Source: Psychrobacter glacincola
GTDB lineage: Bacteria > Pseudomonadota > Gammaproteobacteria > Pseudomonadales > Moraxellaceae
Direction: 5' to 3'
DNA length: 64,000 nucleotides
Assembly: GCF_904846075.1 (NCBI RefSeq)
Contig: NZ_CAJGZH010000003.1
Span: 186,001-250,000 of the forward strand
Below are positions 47,694 to 57,838 of this stretch, one piece after another (the stretch's first letter is position 1; each line of letters begins with the position of its first letter). The notes under the pieces were generated by a model, which worked only from the letters and a program-made list of their open reading frames with translations, was not told the origin of the DNA and made no database searches. A program made the position numbers and the translations under genes.

Positions 47694-48023
47694 ATGTCCT
47701 TATTTGCCATTATTGGTCATGACGTGGCCAATAGCAGCGCACAACGTCAGATTACCCGCGCTGAACATGTCGAACGCTTGCAAGCTTTAGATCATGACAA
47801 TCGACTGATTATCGCTGGTCCAACACCCATCGAGCATGGCAAAGGTGAGATGTCAGGCAGCTTAATTATTGCTGACTTTGACTCTGCAGAAGCAGCGCAA
47901 TCATGGGCAAACGATGAGCCTTACTTACGTGATGGCGTGTACAGTCACGTAGATATCAAACCCTTTATCCATACATTGCCAAAAGCGGATGACAGCGCAT
48001 CAGTTAAAGTAGCAAAATCGTGA
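47694..48023 (+). CDS. yciI: YciI family protein
   Basis: 109 residues, a dimeric ferredoxin-like fold. The conserved His (IIGHD) and Asp/Ser pair of the YciI family are present, with RAEHVERLQAL and an FDSAEAAQSWANDEPY segment. The enzyme activity is unknown. GAGGAAG precedes the ATG. The gene follows yciB by 138 bases, the same order as in many relatives. Confidence 0.9.
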   Translation: MSLFAIIGHDVANSSAQRQITRAEHVERLQALDHDNRLIIAGPTPIEHGKGEMSGSLIIADFDSAEAAQSWANDEPYLRDGVYSHVDIKPFIHTLPKADDSASVKVAKS

Positions 48024-48460
48024 TTCAGTGCCTATCTTTGTTAAAAAGTCGCTCTTATCAGCGTAGCATTGTTAGTATGATTTTTATGGCTACTGTTTCA
48101 GCACAGGCTGCGCCAACAGTGACGACTATCGATGTGGCTGATCCAACACTCACGACACCCGTGCCAGCTCAACCAATATCGACCGCTCAACCAACAAAAA
48201 ACTCAGTGATGAATATCAGCGATACATTGGCGGCGCAATTACAACCATCTGATAAGGCCTTATCCGATGCCAATCAGCAGCTATTAAGCCGTAATGCACA
48301 GTTGCAGCGCGAGTTGAATGACTTGCAAACTCAAGTGAATGTTTTGGTCTACGAGAGCAAAGGTCAGCTTTTTTTATACGGTGCATTCACTGTCTTAATT
48401 AGCTTGCTAGTCGGTATTTTTATTTCTTGGCTGGTGTTTGTTCGCCGTGAACGTTGGTAA
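48020..48460 (+). CDS. Signal-peptide, coiled-coil, C-terminal membrane protein, unknown
   Basis: 146 residues. A hydrophobic N-terminus (VSMIFMATVSAQAAP) looks like a cleaved signal. A Thr/Pro/Gln-rich linker leads to a coiled coil (NQQLLSRNAQLQRELNDLQ) and a C-terminal membrane helix with RRERW. The layout recalls the C-terminal part of YgiM-like proteins but lacks their SH3 domain. The GTG start overlaps the yciI stop by four bases, so translation is coupled. Confidence 0.7.
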   Translation: MIQCLSLLKSRSYQRSIVSMIFMATVSAQAAPTVTTIDVADPTLTTPVPAQPISTAQPTKNSVMNISDTLAAQLQPSDKALSDANQQLLSRNAQLQRELNDLQTQVNVLVYESKGQLFLYGAFTVLISLLVGIFISWLVFVRRERW

Positions 48461-48504
48461 CTAGTACCACGCGCTTTTTATTGATTTATCTTATGTGACT
48501 GTCT

Positions 48505-50685
48505 ATGTCTAAATCCATGTTCGAATCAAAAGATACTGATACATCGTCGACAACCTCTAAAAACACTCAGTCACTAAGCTTTCACTCATCAAATATCACC
48601 CCTGCCAAGATTGATTGGCAGATGGATGATACGGGTAATAAAGTGCCGGTATCGGGTGAGTTTGGTGATGTTTACTTCTCAAATGCTGATGGTTTAGCGG
48701 AATCGCGTCATGTGTTTTTGGCACACAATCAATTGCCTGAACGACTGACCAATCTTGCACCAAATCAATGCTTTACGGTTGCTGAATTGGGCTTTGGTAC
48801 TGGACTGAATTTTCTCGCTACATGGCAGCTATGGCGACAGCTGCGGGATATACACCCTCAATTAGCAACTGCAAAACTGCAGTTTATTACCACTGAAAAG
48901 TTCCCGATACCCCTTACCGACCTTACCCAAATACTTGCCTTATGGGGACAGCGCGCGCCTGAATTGACAACACTAATAGAGCTATTATTGGCGGCCTATC
49001 CGCCTCTTATTGCGGGCTGTCATCGTTTGAGTTTCTTTGATGATAATTTGACCGTTGATATATGGTTGGGTGACGCAGCTGAGAGCTTAGCCAAACTGGC
49101 AAATAACTCTTCTAGCTCGCATGTACCTTATGTTGACGCTTGGTTTTTAGATGGTTTTGCGCCCTCTTGCAATAGTACCTTGTGGGCGGATAGTATTTTT
49201 GCACAAATGCAGCGTTTATCACGACCCAATACAACTGCCGCCACCTATAGCTGTGCCGGTATCGTCAAACGTGCGCTGCAAGATTGTGGCTTTCAGATTA
49301 AAAAAGTGAAAGGCTTTGGTCGTAAGAACGAAATGCTAACGGCGATCATGCTGGATACCATAAATTTAACTGACAATAATAATGGCAACAATAGTAAAGA
49401 CACCAATAGTAAAGACACCAATAGTAAAGACATCACCTCTTACAATAATACTAGCACCGCCGCGCCCGACAACGATAGCCAATCTGCCAAACCCACTGAC
49501 AACCTGCCCGCCCATAGCATTGTCATTGGCGCTGGCGTTTCGGGGCTATTAACGGCTTGGTCATTGGCCAATCGTGGTATTCAAGTGACTTTGCTAGATA
49601 AATCAGCACCTTTGGCAGGCGCATCAGGCAACCCTCGCGCCCTACTTGCCCCCAAGATGACGCCCATTCATCATGTCGATGAACATTTGCATACCATGGG
49701 CTATCTCTATAGCAGCAGGCTATATCGATGCTTAAATGTAGACGCTAAAAAATCAGGATTAGTGCCAATAGTTGAACCAACGGGTGCTCTTGATCTGCTT
49801 ATGAAAGCCAATATTGGCACAGAGCAAATCGCTGATTATCCCGATGAGATGGCCACCACACTATCCCATGAGCAGGCGCAAACTGTCAGCGGGTTAAAAA
49901 CACAAGATTTATCAGAGAATTTGTATTTACCGCAGTCTGGCTTGGTCAATCCACAAGCATTAAAAGATACTATCCTAATGCATCCGCTCATCCACTTTCA
50001 GCAAGTAGACGTTAAGAGTATTAGCGAAACAAAAGAAAGTGTTTGTATCGAAGGCAGTAATGAGGATAAACAGACGATATCCATTAGCGCTGATAACGTG
50101 GTCATTTGCGCAGCTTTTGAGAGTCATCAACTGGACAAGCGTATTTTTGATTGTCGTAAAATTCGTGGTCAGCTTTCTTGGTTTACGCCCACAACTGAGC
50201 AGCTCACCATATTGCCCAAAATACCGCTTAAATACAGCGGTTACTGTGCGTTATTTACCGCGCAAACAGGCGATGCACAATTGAACGATGTTGTAGAACA
50301 GCACTCTCAGTTTTTATTAGGCGCAAGCTTTATACGTAATGATACAGACATAGATATCCGCACAAAAGAGCATCAGATTAGCCGCGACAAACTAGTGACT
50401 GCCATTCCTGAGATGGACTCGATTATTCCAACAGATATTAGTTTGTGGCAAGGACGGGCGGGGATTCGCACGCAAACGCCTGATTATCATCCTATCGTTG
50501 GCGTACTAGCAGACAGCAAAAGAATTTGGGTAATGAGTGCGATGGGTGCTAAAGGGTATGCCATTGCACCAATATGTGCTGAAGCGTTAACAGATATGAT
50601 GTTAGGAACATTTGCCCCCTTATCAACAGCGATGCTTGCGCGCCTGTCGCCAAATCGTACGCGTTTACAAACACCGCTTACTTGA
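48505..50685 (+). CDS. mnmC: Bifunctional tRNA (mnm5s2U34) methyltransferase / FAD oxidoreductase MnmC
   Basis: 726 residues. The N-terminal methyltransferase half has the SAM motif [11 protein letters not shown] and [12 protein letters not shown] Ser/Asn/Asp linker (about 290-330), with a 15-base repeat, joins it to the FAD oxidase half: [19 protein letters not shown] and [12 protein letters not shown]. It completes mnm5s2U at the wobble position of tRNA-Lys, -Glu and -Gln. The fused form is normal for gammaproteobacteria. Confidence 0.95.
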   Translation: MSKSMFESKDTDTSSTTSKNTQSLSFHSSNITPAKIDWQMDDTGNKVPVSGEFGDVYFSNADGLAESRHVFLAHNQLPERLTNLAPNQCFTVAELGFGTGLNFLATWQLWRQLRDIHPQLATAKLQFITTEKFPIPLTDLTQILALWGQRAPELTTLIELLLAAYPPLIAGCHRLSFFDDNLTVDIWLGDAAESLAKLANNSSSSHVPYVDAWFLDGFAPSCNSTLWADSIFAQMQRLSRPNTTAATYSCAGIVKRALQDCGFQIKKVKGFGRKNEMLTAIMLDTINLTDNNNGNNSKDTNSKDTNSKDITSYNNTSTAAPDNDSQSAKPTDNLPAHSIVIGAGVSGLLTAWSLANRGIQVTLLDKSAPLAGASGNPRALLAPKMTPIHHVDEHLHTMGYLYSSRLYRCLNVDAKKSGLVPIVEPTGALDLLMKANIGTEQIADYPDEMATTLSHEQAQTVSGLKTQDLSENLYLPQSGLVNPQALKDTILMHPLIHFQQVDVKSISETKESVCIEGSNEDKQTISISADNVVICAAFESHQLDKRIFDCRKIRGQLSWFTPTTEQLTILPKIPLKYSGYCALFTAQTGDAQLNDVVEQHSQFLLGASFIRNDTDIDIRTKEHQISRDKLVTAIPEMDSIIPTDISLWQGRAGIRTQTPDYHPIVGVLADSKRIWVMSAMGAKGYAIAPICAEALTDMMLGTFAPLSTAMLARLSPNRTRLQTPLT
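49390..49434. repeat. 15-bp tandem repeat in the mnmC linker
   Basis: Three units of AATAGTAAAGACAYC encode the NSKDT pentapeptide repeats of the interdomain linker. Confidence 0.85.
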
Positions 50686-50702
50686 GATTTTTAGTCAAAG
50701 GT

Positions 50703-51263
50703 TTAATCACTGCCTTCCATTCTAGATTTAACCGCACCAAAAAGTGATTTTCCAGTGTCAGAGTCGCGGGACTCTTGATGACCAATTTTAGTACTACTTT
50801 GAGTATCAGTCGTAATCATTGGTGCAGTTAAAGTGCGAATCTGTGCTTCGTCACGGGTATTTTTTTGGATGGTCACTGCAGCAAATAAACTCATGGTAAA
50901 TGCCATCATATAAAAGCCCTTTTCACTTAAGCTTAAACTTCCCGCATTCATCAAACCAATAGCGATTAGCGCAATGGATAATCCAAGAGCCGCCCAGCTG
51001 ATTAGATAATACATATTGGTTGTTGGAATACCTTCACTACGATCACGAAGGGTTTTTTGCAAACTAATTGCTGAATAAAGACCTAGCGCCAGCACCGCTA
51101 TATAATAGCCTTTTTCATTTAATAACATACTCTGTGCATTCCATAAGCCAAGTAAATACGCTAGGACACCCACCAACATCACCGCCCAAGAAGTCCCGAC
51201 GTAAGCAGTAGTTGGTTTATAAGCGGCTAGCTGACTCTTCGTAATCGTGTCATTATTCATCAT
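50703..51263 (-). CDS. YiaA/YiaB-family inner membrane protein
   Basis: 186 residues. Two copies of the two-helix yiaA/B domain: GTSWAVMLVGVLAYLLGLWNA with KGYYIAVLALGLYSAISLQK, then a second ISWAALGLSIALIAIGLMNA with KGFYMMAFTMSLFAAVTIQKN. The C-terminal 45 residues are hydrophilic. The function is unknown. The gene converges on mnmC with 17 bases between the stops, and no clear terminator is seen. Confidence 0.85.
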   Translation of the reverse strand: MMNNDTITKSQLAAYKPTTAYVGTSWAVMLVGVLAYLLGLWNAQSMLLNEKGYYIAVLALGLYSAISLQKTLRDRSEGIPTTNMYYLISWAALGLSIALIAIGLMNAGSLSLSEKGFYMMAFTMSLFAAVTIQKNTRDEAQIRTLTAPMITTDTQSSTKIGHQESRDSDTGKSLFGAVKSRMEGSD

Positions 51264-51314
51264 CTTCCTTAATTAGAAATAGGCAAACACTTAGTCGTAA
51301 AATATATAGTGGTA

Positions 51315-51353
51315 AGATACATAATAGCGAGATAAACAGTAGCGAGATACAAC
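51315..51353. repeat. 15-bp tandem repeat, 2.6 copies
   Basis: AGATACATAATAGCG, AGATAAACAGTAGCG and a partial AGATACAAC lie head to tail in the divergent spacer between the YiaA-like gene and the next gene. Confidence 0.75.
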
Positions 51354-51455
51354 TTTTATCGACCGCTATTTTGCCTTAACATAACACAAGCATGTTATAT
51401 TGTAATCTAAAAACTTTTTTTAGATAAATAGCATTGTTTATGAAAGAGCCCCGAC

Positions 51456-52087
51456 ATGTCTTTTTTTACCTTACTCATTTTGCTTAGCCTAATTGTTATT
51501 GTGCCCATATTTTTTGTGATGAAAGAAAAGTCTAAGCACACACAGATTGCTTCTATACAGCGGCATCAAGAATACTTAGCTTCTGCGAATCTTGTCGCTA
51601 CCCAGTCTAAAGCAGAGATGGCGGTAAACAACGAGGTAAATCATGAGCGAGCTAACGGGCTCAGCATGATTAATTTTTCAGCTCGACATCCTTTTATCAA
51701 GCTACTTTATGACGAGCAAGTACCTAAGGCGTTTCGTTCTGTGATGGATGATATTGGACAACAATATGAGTCCACCCATCATGAAGAAATCACTGAATCA
51801 CAGCTATTTACCCTTAATAAACTCATCACCACACGTGTTCCAGAATTGATTGGCGACTACCTTAGCCTCGATCAACATTATGCCAAAACAGTCATTATTG
51901 ATACCGGCAAACAAAATACCAGCTATGACATGGTATTAGATCAATTAAACTGATTTTAGACTTCTCTCAAAAGCTCAATATCCAAAGCCAAAGTGGCGTT
52001 GTAGACAAGCTACTTGCCAGCCGTCGATACTTAGATGACGTGTATAAAGAAAGCGGTATGGCAGCCGACAATCTAAAACTGAAATAA
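51456..52087 (+). pseudogene. Single-span membrane protein, C-terminal frameshift
   Basis: The first frame gives 165 residues: an N-terminal membrane helix (about 3-23), then a charged helical region with HPFIKLLYDEQVPKAFRS and LNKLITTRVPELIGDYL, ending at TGA 51951-51953. The sequence after the stop continues as clear protein in another frame: LILDFSQKLNIQ, then VVDKLLASRRYLDDVY, to a TAA at 52085-52087. One added A in the TTAAAC site at 51947-51949 joins them into about 210 residues. No family is recognised; it resembles 5-bromo-4-chloroindolyl phosphate hydrolysis-like or TelA-like proteins only in general layout. Confidence 0.65.
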
Positions 52088-52203
52088 TAATGCGTGTAGA
52101 TAGTAAGCAAGAAATTGATAGTAATAGCAAATGACGGTCATATTTGACTTTGAGGGATAAATAAGTCTACGTCGTTCACTATATTTAAACAAAAACTCTG
52201 CCA

Positions 52204-52845
52204 ATGGGTAGCCGTATGATTATGAAAATCGATGCTCTTACAATTGCAAAATCAAAACCCTTTTTTCAGGCAATTTCTGCTATTTTTTTAAGTCTCTCAC
52301 TATTGAGTGCTTGCCAAAAAACACCAGAGCCTGAGACAGATAACGAAACAATCTCTGAAGCGGCGGTACAAACCACACCCGTGACTACCAATATTAATGT
52401 TGATAAGACCGCTAATAATGGTGATGATATCGCAAATTCTGAAGTAAGCTCAGAACAAGATGTAAGCTTAACTGAGCTAGAGGATGACCTTGGTGCAACA
52501 GACTCGGCAGTAAACAATACTGCACCAGCACCAAATCCAGAACAAGCCATTAAAGGCGCGCAAATTACTGATGTCCGTTATAAAAATGCGGCTGGTGAAT
52601 CACTCTCGGTCGTTTTTGAAACCTCAGCAGCAGGCGTACTCAACGCTATCATTAGCCTACCGAACAAACCAAAAATGACACTAAGTGCGCCAGAAGGCCA
52701 AGGCAATAACCCAACTTATCGATCAAGCGATGGCAGCATCCAACTGGTCAGTCATGCAGGCGGCGGCAGCATTGATTTTATTAAAAATAATAAAGTCACT
52801 AGCTTTGATGCAGTCAGTGCCGAAGCAGAAGTCATCACTGATTAA
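52204..52845 (+). CDS. Lipoprotein, unknown
   Basis: 213 residues. A signal with lipobox LSLLSAC is followed by a long Thr/Asp/Asn-rich, acidic linker and a C-terminal domain of about 95 residues (from ITDVRYKNAAG). That domain resembles the MliC lysozyme-inhibitor fold in its order of strands, but lacks the paired Cys, so the link is speculative. Three nearby ATGs (52204, 52216, 52222) could be the start. Confidence 0.7.
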   Translation: MGSRMIMKIDALTIAKSKPFFQAISAIFLSLSLLSACQKTPEPETDNETISEAAVQTTPVTTNINVDKTANNGDDIANSEVSSEQDVSLTELEDDLGATDSAVNNTAPAPNPEQAIKGAQITDVRYKNAAGESLSVVFETSAAGVLNAIISLPNKPKMTLSAPEGQGNNPTYRSSDGSIQLVSHAGGGSIDFIKNNKVTSFDAVSAEAEVITD

Positions 52846-52901
52846 TTGATTAAAAAATACAGCTTAGAACCTTTAAAAGGTTACATAAAAGAAATCTCTT
52901 G

Positions 52902-52952
52902 AGCATTAAAAAGGCGGTAAATATTTATTATATTTGCCGCCTTTTTAATGCT
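52902..52952. terminator. Bidirectional terminator with long stem
   Basis: AGCATTAAAAAGGCGG pairs perfectly with its complement at 52937-52952, and the stem extends inward through a short AT stretch. It divides the lipoprotein gene from the convergent DUF4112 gene. Confidence 0.88.
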
Positions 52953-52964
52953 ATTAACTTTTCT

Positions 52965-53639
52965 CTAGCCAAATCCAGTTACCTTGCCAAACAGACTGAC
53001 CAGCCAACTGATTACTGCCCACAGTCCCCAACCAACCACCACAATAACGATTAATCCCAACAGATCAGGAATGTGCAAATACAGCCATGCAATGATAGGA
53101 TTGTGCCAAAAAGCGCCAAAACGGCTACGTTGCTTATCTTCTAGCGATTGATGCAAAAATGGCCGATCCATATGCATGGTTTCGGTGATGCCATATTCAT
53201 CGTGCAGATGCTCATGCACGATACCCAAGGTCTTACGACTGGGGCGAATAAAAATATCGAGCAGCGTGCCAATACCCGGTACGATACCAACGACCATGTC
53301 AATGAGTGCCAGTCTGACCGCAGGCGTCATTTTATGCACTGGCACTCCCAACTGACGCCCTAATACAAAAGCATAGCTGGTTAAAGCCAGTCCCGCTAAA
53401 TCTCCTGCCAGCGGAATCGTCGAAAGCGCCGCATCTGCACCCATGCCTTGTTTGGTAAAAGGCACACGTACCAGCGAATCCATCGTATTAGCAAACTTAG
53501 CCAATTTACGCTCGGTGGCGATCACTTGTTCGCGTGTGAGCCCATGCTCAGCTAACTTTGCTTGATAATCGATAACAGGTGCATTGGCATCAGAAGATTT
53601 TTTCGCTTTTGACTTTGAGAGCTTTTTGAAGTTATCCAT
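52965..53639 (-). CDS. DUF4112 membrane protein
   Basis: About 224 residues. The DUF4112 core has [24 protein letters not shown] and [24 protein letters not shown] hydrophobic helix lies near the C-terminus ([15 protein letters not shown]). The family function is unknown. ATG 53639 overlaps the ubiA stop by eight bases and is preferred over the in-frame extension to 53678, so it is coupled to ubiA. Confidence 0.88.
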   Translation of the reverse strand: MDNFKKLSKSKAKKSSDANAPVIDYQAKLAEHGLTREQVIATERKLAKFANTMDSLVRVPFTKQGMGADAALSTIPLAGDLAGLALTSYAFVLGRQLGVPVHKMTPAVRLALIDMVVGIVPGIGTLLDIFIRPSRKTLGIVHEHLHDEYGITETMHMDRPFLHQSLEDKQRSRFGAFWHNPIIAWLYLHIPDLLGLIVIVVVGWGLWAVISWLVSLFGKVTGFG

Positions 53640-54549
53640 TAAAAGTCGTCCATAAACAAGCGATTGCGATGAGAGCAAAGACGTAACGCCCTACCCATAT
53701 ATTGGCTAAAAACGCTTGGAAACAGGCTCTTGCATTACGAGTAGCACAAGCGCTATTTTGCTTAGCAAACATCATCGCCACTAACGCCAAGCCAAATACT
53801 GGCGTCAGGCCTAAGCTTGTCGGTGCAAAGTAATGCCAAATGGTCGCGCCCATAATAAGCAAAAACAATGTTTGTAACAGCGAGATAATAATCACATCAT
53901 AGCGACCAAATAATATCGCCGTTGATTTGACCCCAATTTTTAAATCATCTTCACGGTCAGCCATAGCATATTGGGTATCATAAGCCACGGTCCAACACAT
54001 ATAAGCAATAAACAACAACCAACACCAGATATCAGGCGCGCCTTGTATCGCCACATACGCCATCGGTATCGCCCAACCAAAAGCCGCTGCTAAAAACACC
54101 TGCGGCAAATGGGTAAAACGCTTCATAAATGGATAAATGAATGCCAATAACACTGCGCCAAGCGACCAGTAAAATACGGCTATAGGCAAAAAGAACAGCA
54201 AACTGGCACTGAGTAATACCAATACTAAAAAAGCAGCGATTGCTTCTTTAGCAGACAGACGCCCATCAGCTAATGGACGTCCTTTGGTGCGGGTCACATG
54301 ACCATCGACCTTACGATCGGCAAAATCATTGATCGCGCAACCTGCCGCCCGCATAAAAATTGCGCCAAGCGCAAAAATCACCAACATCTTAAGACTTGGT
54401 AGACCTGCACTTGAACCTTGCTGTTGCGCTTGACCCATCGCCGCCAGCATTACGCCCCATAGCGTTGGCCATAATAATAGCTCAATACCTACTGGTTTAT
54501 CAAAGCGCGTCAGCTGCAGGTAAGCTTGTAGTTTGTCGTTAAATGTCAT
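53632..54549 (-). CDS. ubiA: 4-hydroxybenzoate octaprenyltransferase UbiA
   Basis: 305 residues, about eight helices. The two Asp motifs [11 protein letters not shown] and DREDDLKIG hold the prenyl diphosphate and Mg. The GRPLADG segment is typical. UbiA prenylates 4-hydroxybenzoate in ubiquinone synthesis. The chorismate lyase gene ubiC is not adjacent here, unlike in E. coli. Confidence 0.95.
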   Translation of the reverse strand: MTFNDKLQAYLQLTRFDKPVGIELLLWPTLWGVMLAAMGQAQQQGSSAGLPSLKMLVIFALGAIFMRAAGCAINDFADRKVDGHVTRTKGRPLADGRLSAKEAIAAFLVLVLLSASLLFFLPIAVFYWSLGAVLLAFIYPFMKRFTHLPQVFLAAAFGWAIPMAYVAIQGAPDIWCWLLFIAYMCWTVAYDTQYAMADREDDLKIGVKSTAILFGRYDVIIISLLQTLFLLIMGATIWHYFAPTSLGLTPVFGLALVAMMFAKQNSACATRNARACFQAFLANIWVGRYVFALIAIACLWTTFNG

Positions 54550-54656
54550 GGCTTTTTATTATCATTAATAGAAGGTTTTTTTGTGCGTGTTTGCCTACTT
54601 TTTCGGCAGCTCTTATATGAAGTGCTATTACATTGAATTATTAATACATTGGCGAG

Positions 54657-54899
54657 CTACTGAATTTGCTGCCACAATTTGTTGGCCTCGATGAGCGAAA
54701 GCTCAGGATATTGTTTGCGTAAGGCTTTAATGGCAGGAATTTTGTCTTTTTGTGCGGCTTGTTGACGTAAAAATGCCAGCTGCTCTTTAGGATTACTTAA
54801 CTCTTTTAGACGTGCTTCAAGTCGCAAAATTCTGGTACGCAGCATAATATTGATTAACAATAACGCCGCGCCCATCACCCAAATTATTAATACAGACAT
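54657..54899 (-). CDS. Small membrane protein with ribosomal L7/L12-like C-terminus
   Basis: 80 residues. One N-terminal helix is followed by a coiled-coil stretch (ILRLEARLKELSN) and a C-terminal KIPAIKALRKQYPELSLIEA segment that resembles the helix-turn region of the L7/L12 C-terminal domain. The function is unknown. A small gene, but with good protein character. Confidence 0.7.
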   Translation of the reverse strand: MSVLIIWVMGAALLLINIMLRTRILRLEARLKELSNPKEQLAFLRQQAAQKDKIPAIKALRKQYPELSLIEANKLWQQIQ

Positions 54900-54965
54900 T
54901 CCCTGCTCCTAAATCCAATCACTCTAAATTTTACAAATATGAAGTTGCTAACTGCGCGCTCTAAG

Positions 54966-55017
54966 CTCAATAACTGAGTCAAATAACTTAGTTCAACAGC
55001 TAAGTTCAATCGCTAGG
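54966..55017. repeat. 13-bp tandem repeat, four copies
   Basis: Four diverged 13-base units (consensus TTCAAYARCTWAG) lie between rsmJ and the small TM gene. Confidence 0.75.
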
Positions 55018-55044
55018 CGCATTTATTATGATGAGAAACGGCTA

Positions 55045-55965
55045 TTAAACAAAATAACCATCAAAGCGTACGGCTTCGTTATGCCAGCTCTCACTTGGTT
55101 GTTGATGCGCAAGTAACGGCGCAAATTGCGGACGCTTAACGACCACGCGCCCCTGTATGTTTGTGTTCTGTCCCTTTTGACGGATGACTGCTTGCGCACT
55201 TTGTAGCAACTGTTCTTCTTGTTCTAGCGTTGGTGGGCTAGCCAATTGGTGTAAGGCTTGCATGTGCTTGCCCACTTTAGCGCCTTTACCCGTTTTGCTA
55301 TCTTGATAACTGTCTTCCGGAAACATAGGATCCAGATACACCACATCGACTGCTTTCATATCGATTTCTTTAGTGTCATCTATCGCATCTGCTGCTAGAG
55401 TTGCAAAATAGCCAAGCGCATCGGTATTGATAATATGCAGACGGCTCATCAGCTTTTGCCAATTTGCTAGCCCACTCATACGCTGCTGTTCTACTAACAA
55501 TAACAATGCCATTAAGGGCTGCTGCTCGAGCATAATGACCTGTGCACCCGTACTGGCTAATATCAAACTGTCATGACCAAAGCCTGCTGTGGCATCGATA
55601 ACATGACTGTCAGATGTGATTTTGACTGCTTGTAATAATAACTCAGACTTACGCCCCGCACTCACCACACGGCGTTGCAGCTTATCCCATTCTGGTGCAA
55701 CGCTTAACCCATCGCTCAGCCATGATAGCTTGTTTTTTTTATCCAACAACAAAATAAGCTGGGTAGCTGTCTGGCTTAACTGCTGGCGCCGTTTTTGACT
55801 AAGCTTATCGGTAAACAGCTCAAGGTGTAAGATAATGGGTAGCTGATGTGCGATTATCAACGCTTGTATATCTGCAACCTGACTATGCTGCGACTCGCTG
55901 GCATAGTATAGTTGGCAGTGCATAATGTTACTACTCTCTTTGAACCCTTGGCGTGAAGCGGTCAT
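55045..55965 (-). CDS. rsmJ: 16S rRNA (guanine1516-N2)-methyltransferase RsmJ
   Basis: 306 residues. The SAM motif is VIDATAGFGHDSLILAS, and the catalytic-site segment is VVYLDPMFPE. RsmJ methylates G1516 of 16S rRNA. The ATG at 55965 has an AGGA site; a second in-frame ATG at 55923 is weaker. The N-terminal extension to about residue 100 is longer than in E. coli. Confidence 0.92.
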   Translation of the reverse strand: MTASRQGFKESSNIMHCQLYYASESQHSQVADIQALIIAHQLPIILHLELFTDKLSQKRRQQLSQTATQLILLLDKKNKLSWLSDGLSVAPEWDKLQRRVVSAGRKSELLLQAVKITSDSHVIDATAGFGHDSLILASTGAQVIMLEQQPLMALLLLVEQQRMSGLANWQKLMSRLHIINTDALGYFATLAADAIDDTKEIDMKAVDVVYLDPMFPEDSYQDSKTGKGAKVGKHMQALHQLASPPTLEQEEQLLQSAQAVIRQKGQNTNIQGRVVVKRPQFAPLLAHQQPSESWHNEAVRFDGYFV

Positions 55966-56011
55966 CTCTACTTTCCTATTCGCGGCTTATAGACTCATCC
56001 CACAATCGGCT

Positions 56012-56854
56012 CTAGCCTGCCATTTGATAACCAAAACCCCAAGCCGCTATTAATACAATGATGCCAGTAATAATGCGTAACCACGCAAATATTTTAAAAT
56101 CACGACGACTGACCCATTCTACTAGCAAACGGATACAGAGTAAGGCGACGATAAATGACACCACCGTACCTATACCTAATACCAGCCAATCCTCGCTATT
56201 GGTCAATACATCATGGTGCTTCAGCAAATCCAATAATGCCGCGCCCACGATGACTGGAATACCCAAAAAGAAAGAAAATTCAGCGGAAGCTTTACGTGAG
56301 ACGCCGAGCCATAGCGCGCCGATAATTGTCGCGCCTGAGCGTGATGTTCCCGGTATCAATGCCAGACATTGCAGCAGACCAATCATCAACGCGGTTTTTA
56401 GACTGACGTCTTCTGCTTCTTGCGCAATAATCGTTTTCGGGCGATTTTCTACATAGAATATCAATAAACCACCGATAATCAGCATAATTGCCACGACGAT
56501 GGGATTAAATAAATATGATTTAATCTCATCAGCGAAGGTGAAGCCAACGATCATCACCGGAATAGTCGCCACAATCAAGCTAAGTCCTAGCTGGCGTGGA
56601 TTACTCATGCCTTCAGCTTTGCCTGTCAGCAGACCCATAAGCGCTTGCCATAGTCTGTCCCAGTAATCATAAATGACCGCTAAGATAGCGCCAAGCTGCA
56701 CCACTACCACAAATAAATCGACTTTTTCTTTGGTCCAAAAGCCCATCAAATCCGCTGATAAAATCAAGTAGCCAGTGCTAGAGATGGGTAAAAATTCAGT
56801 GATACCTTCAACGATACCCATGATAACAGCTTGAATTAATAAAATGATATCCAC
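56012..56854 (-). CDS. uppP: Undecaprenyl-diphosphatase UppP
   Basis: 280 residues. The signature motifs are present: EGITEFLPISSTGYLIL near the start and PGTSRSGATIIGAL in the second half. It recycles the undecaprenyl carrier for peptidoglycan synthesis from the inner membrane. Length and the eight-helix pattern fit the BacA/UppP family. Confidence 0.96.
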   Translation of the reverse strand: MDIILLIQAVIMGIVEGITEFLPISSTGYLILSADLMGFWTKEKVDLFVVVVQLGAILAVIYDYWDRLWQALMGLLTGKAEGMSNPRQLGLSLIVATIPVMIVGFTFADEIKSYLFNPIVVAIMLIIGGLLIFYVENRPKTIIAQEAEDVSLKTALMIGLLQCLALIPGTSRSGATIIGALWLGVSRKASAEFSFFLGIPVIVGAALLDLLKHHDVLTNSEDWLVLGIGTVVSFIVALLCIRLLVEWVSRRDFKIFAWLRIITGIIVLIAAWGFGYQMAG

Positions 56855-56950
56855 GATGGCTTTCCTAAATATGGATCTATTGGCTAATAGCGTTTTAGAG
56901 TATTTTTATATTTTATATAGCGCTGATAATGGCTGGCATTAATATGATGG

Positions 56951-57637
56951 CTACGCTTTACCTTGTTCTTTAAGTGTTTTCCACGCTTGATTGCGCAGAT
57001 ACTTTGGTAACGCTTGCGAGGCTTCTGTGCCGCCTGTCTCCATAAATTGAGCAATACCAAGCTGCCCTATCACAGTAGCATCAGGGTGAATATCTGCCTG
57101 AATGATCTGACCGTCATGTAATGTTAATAACGGCGCACCATTGCCAGCAATGGGAATATTAAGCACTGTCTGGCTGTCATAATCGAGCAACTGCTCGGTA
57201 TCTTCGCCATTTTCTTGATTAACCGCCTGCATAAGGTTGTCTATTAGCACATATTGCCCAAAATAAACTTGCTGCATACGCGCATCAAGGGCGCTATACA
57301 CTTCGGTCACACCATATTTTTGATACGCCGCTTGCGCAATCGCTTGTAGGCTTGAGACTCCGACACAAGGAATATCATGGGCGACAGACAATGCTTGTAC
57401 TACTGCCGTATTAATCCGTATGCCGCTAAAGGCACCAGGACCACGGTTAAATATCAAGGCTTGTAAATCAGCAAGGTTGAGCTTAGCCTCGGACAAAGCG
57501 GCATCAATCATCGGTAGAATTTGCTGGGTTTGCTGGCGTTTACCCGTCTCCGTATGACTCGATAGCACTTGACCACTGGCATCTAAAATCGCGATCGAAC
57601 ACTGATCAAACACGGTATCCATTGCTAAAAACATCAT
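56951..57637 (-). CDS. tsaB: tRNA threonylcarbamoyladenosine biosynthesis protein TsaB
   Basis: 228 residues. The family signature FNRGPGAFSGIRI is clear, within an ASKHA-like fold. TsaB partners TsaD and TsaE in t6A37 synthesis. The tcdA gene in this window acts on the same base later. An insert (VNQENGEDTEQ) near residue 140 is not usual in the family. Confidence 0.93.
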   Translation of the reverse strand: MMFLAMDTVFDQCSIAILDASGQVLSSHTETGKRQQTQQILPMIDAALSEAKLNLADLQALIFNRGPGAFSGIRINTAVVQALSVAHDIPCVGVSSLQAIAQAAYQKYGVTEVYSALDARMQQVYFGQYVLIDNLMQAVNQENGEDTEQLLDYDSQTVLNIPIAGNGAPLLTLHDGQIIQADIHPDATVIGQLGIAQFMETGGTEASQALPKYLRNQAWKTLKEQGKA

Positions 57638-57763
57638 AACCTCGGCCTATTCACTTAGCATTATAAAACAGCGCCTATCATAGCATTTAGGATAGGCAAA
57701 TTTTATTAATTTCTAAATTTTCATACTTAATCCATCAATATTTATGGGAACATGACAGACATA

Positions 57764-57797
57764 AAAAACCCCAAAGCGACTTGCACCTTGGGGTTTT
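57764..57797 (-). terminator. Terminator of ffh
   Basis: AAAACCCCAA pairs with TTGGGGTTTT around a 13-base loop. On the minus strand it is 42 bases past the ffh stop. Confidence 0.85.
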
Positions 57798-57838
57798 CAT
57801 TAAGAATTCAATACTATAGCAATCTAAGCATCTATCAA

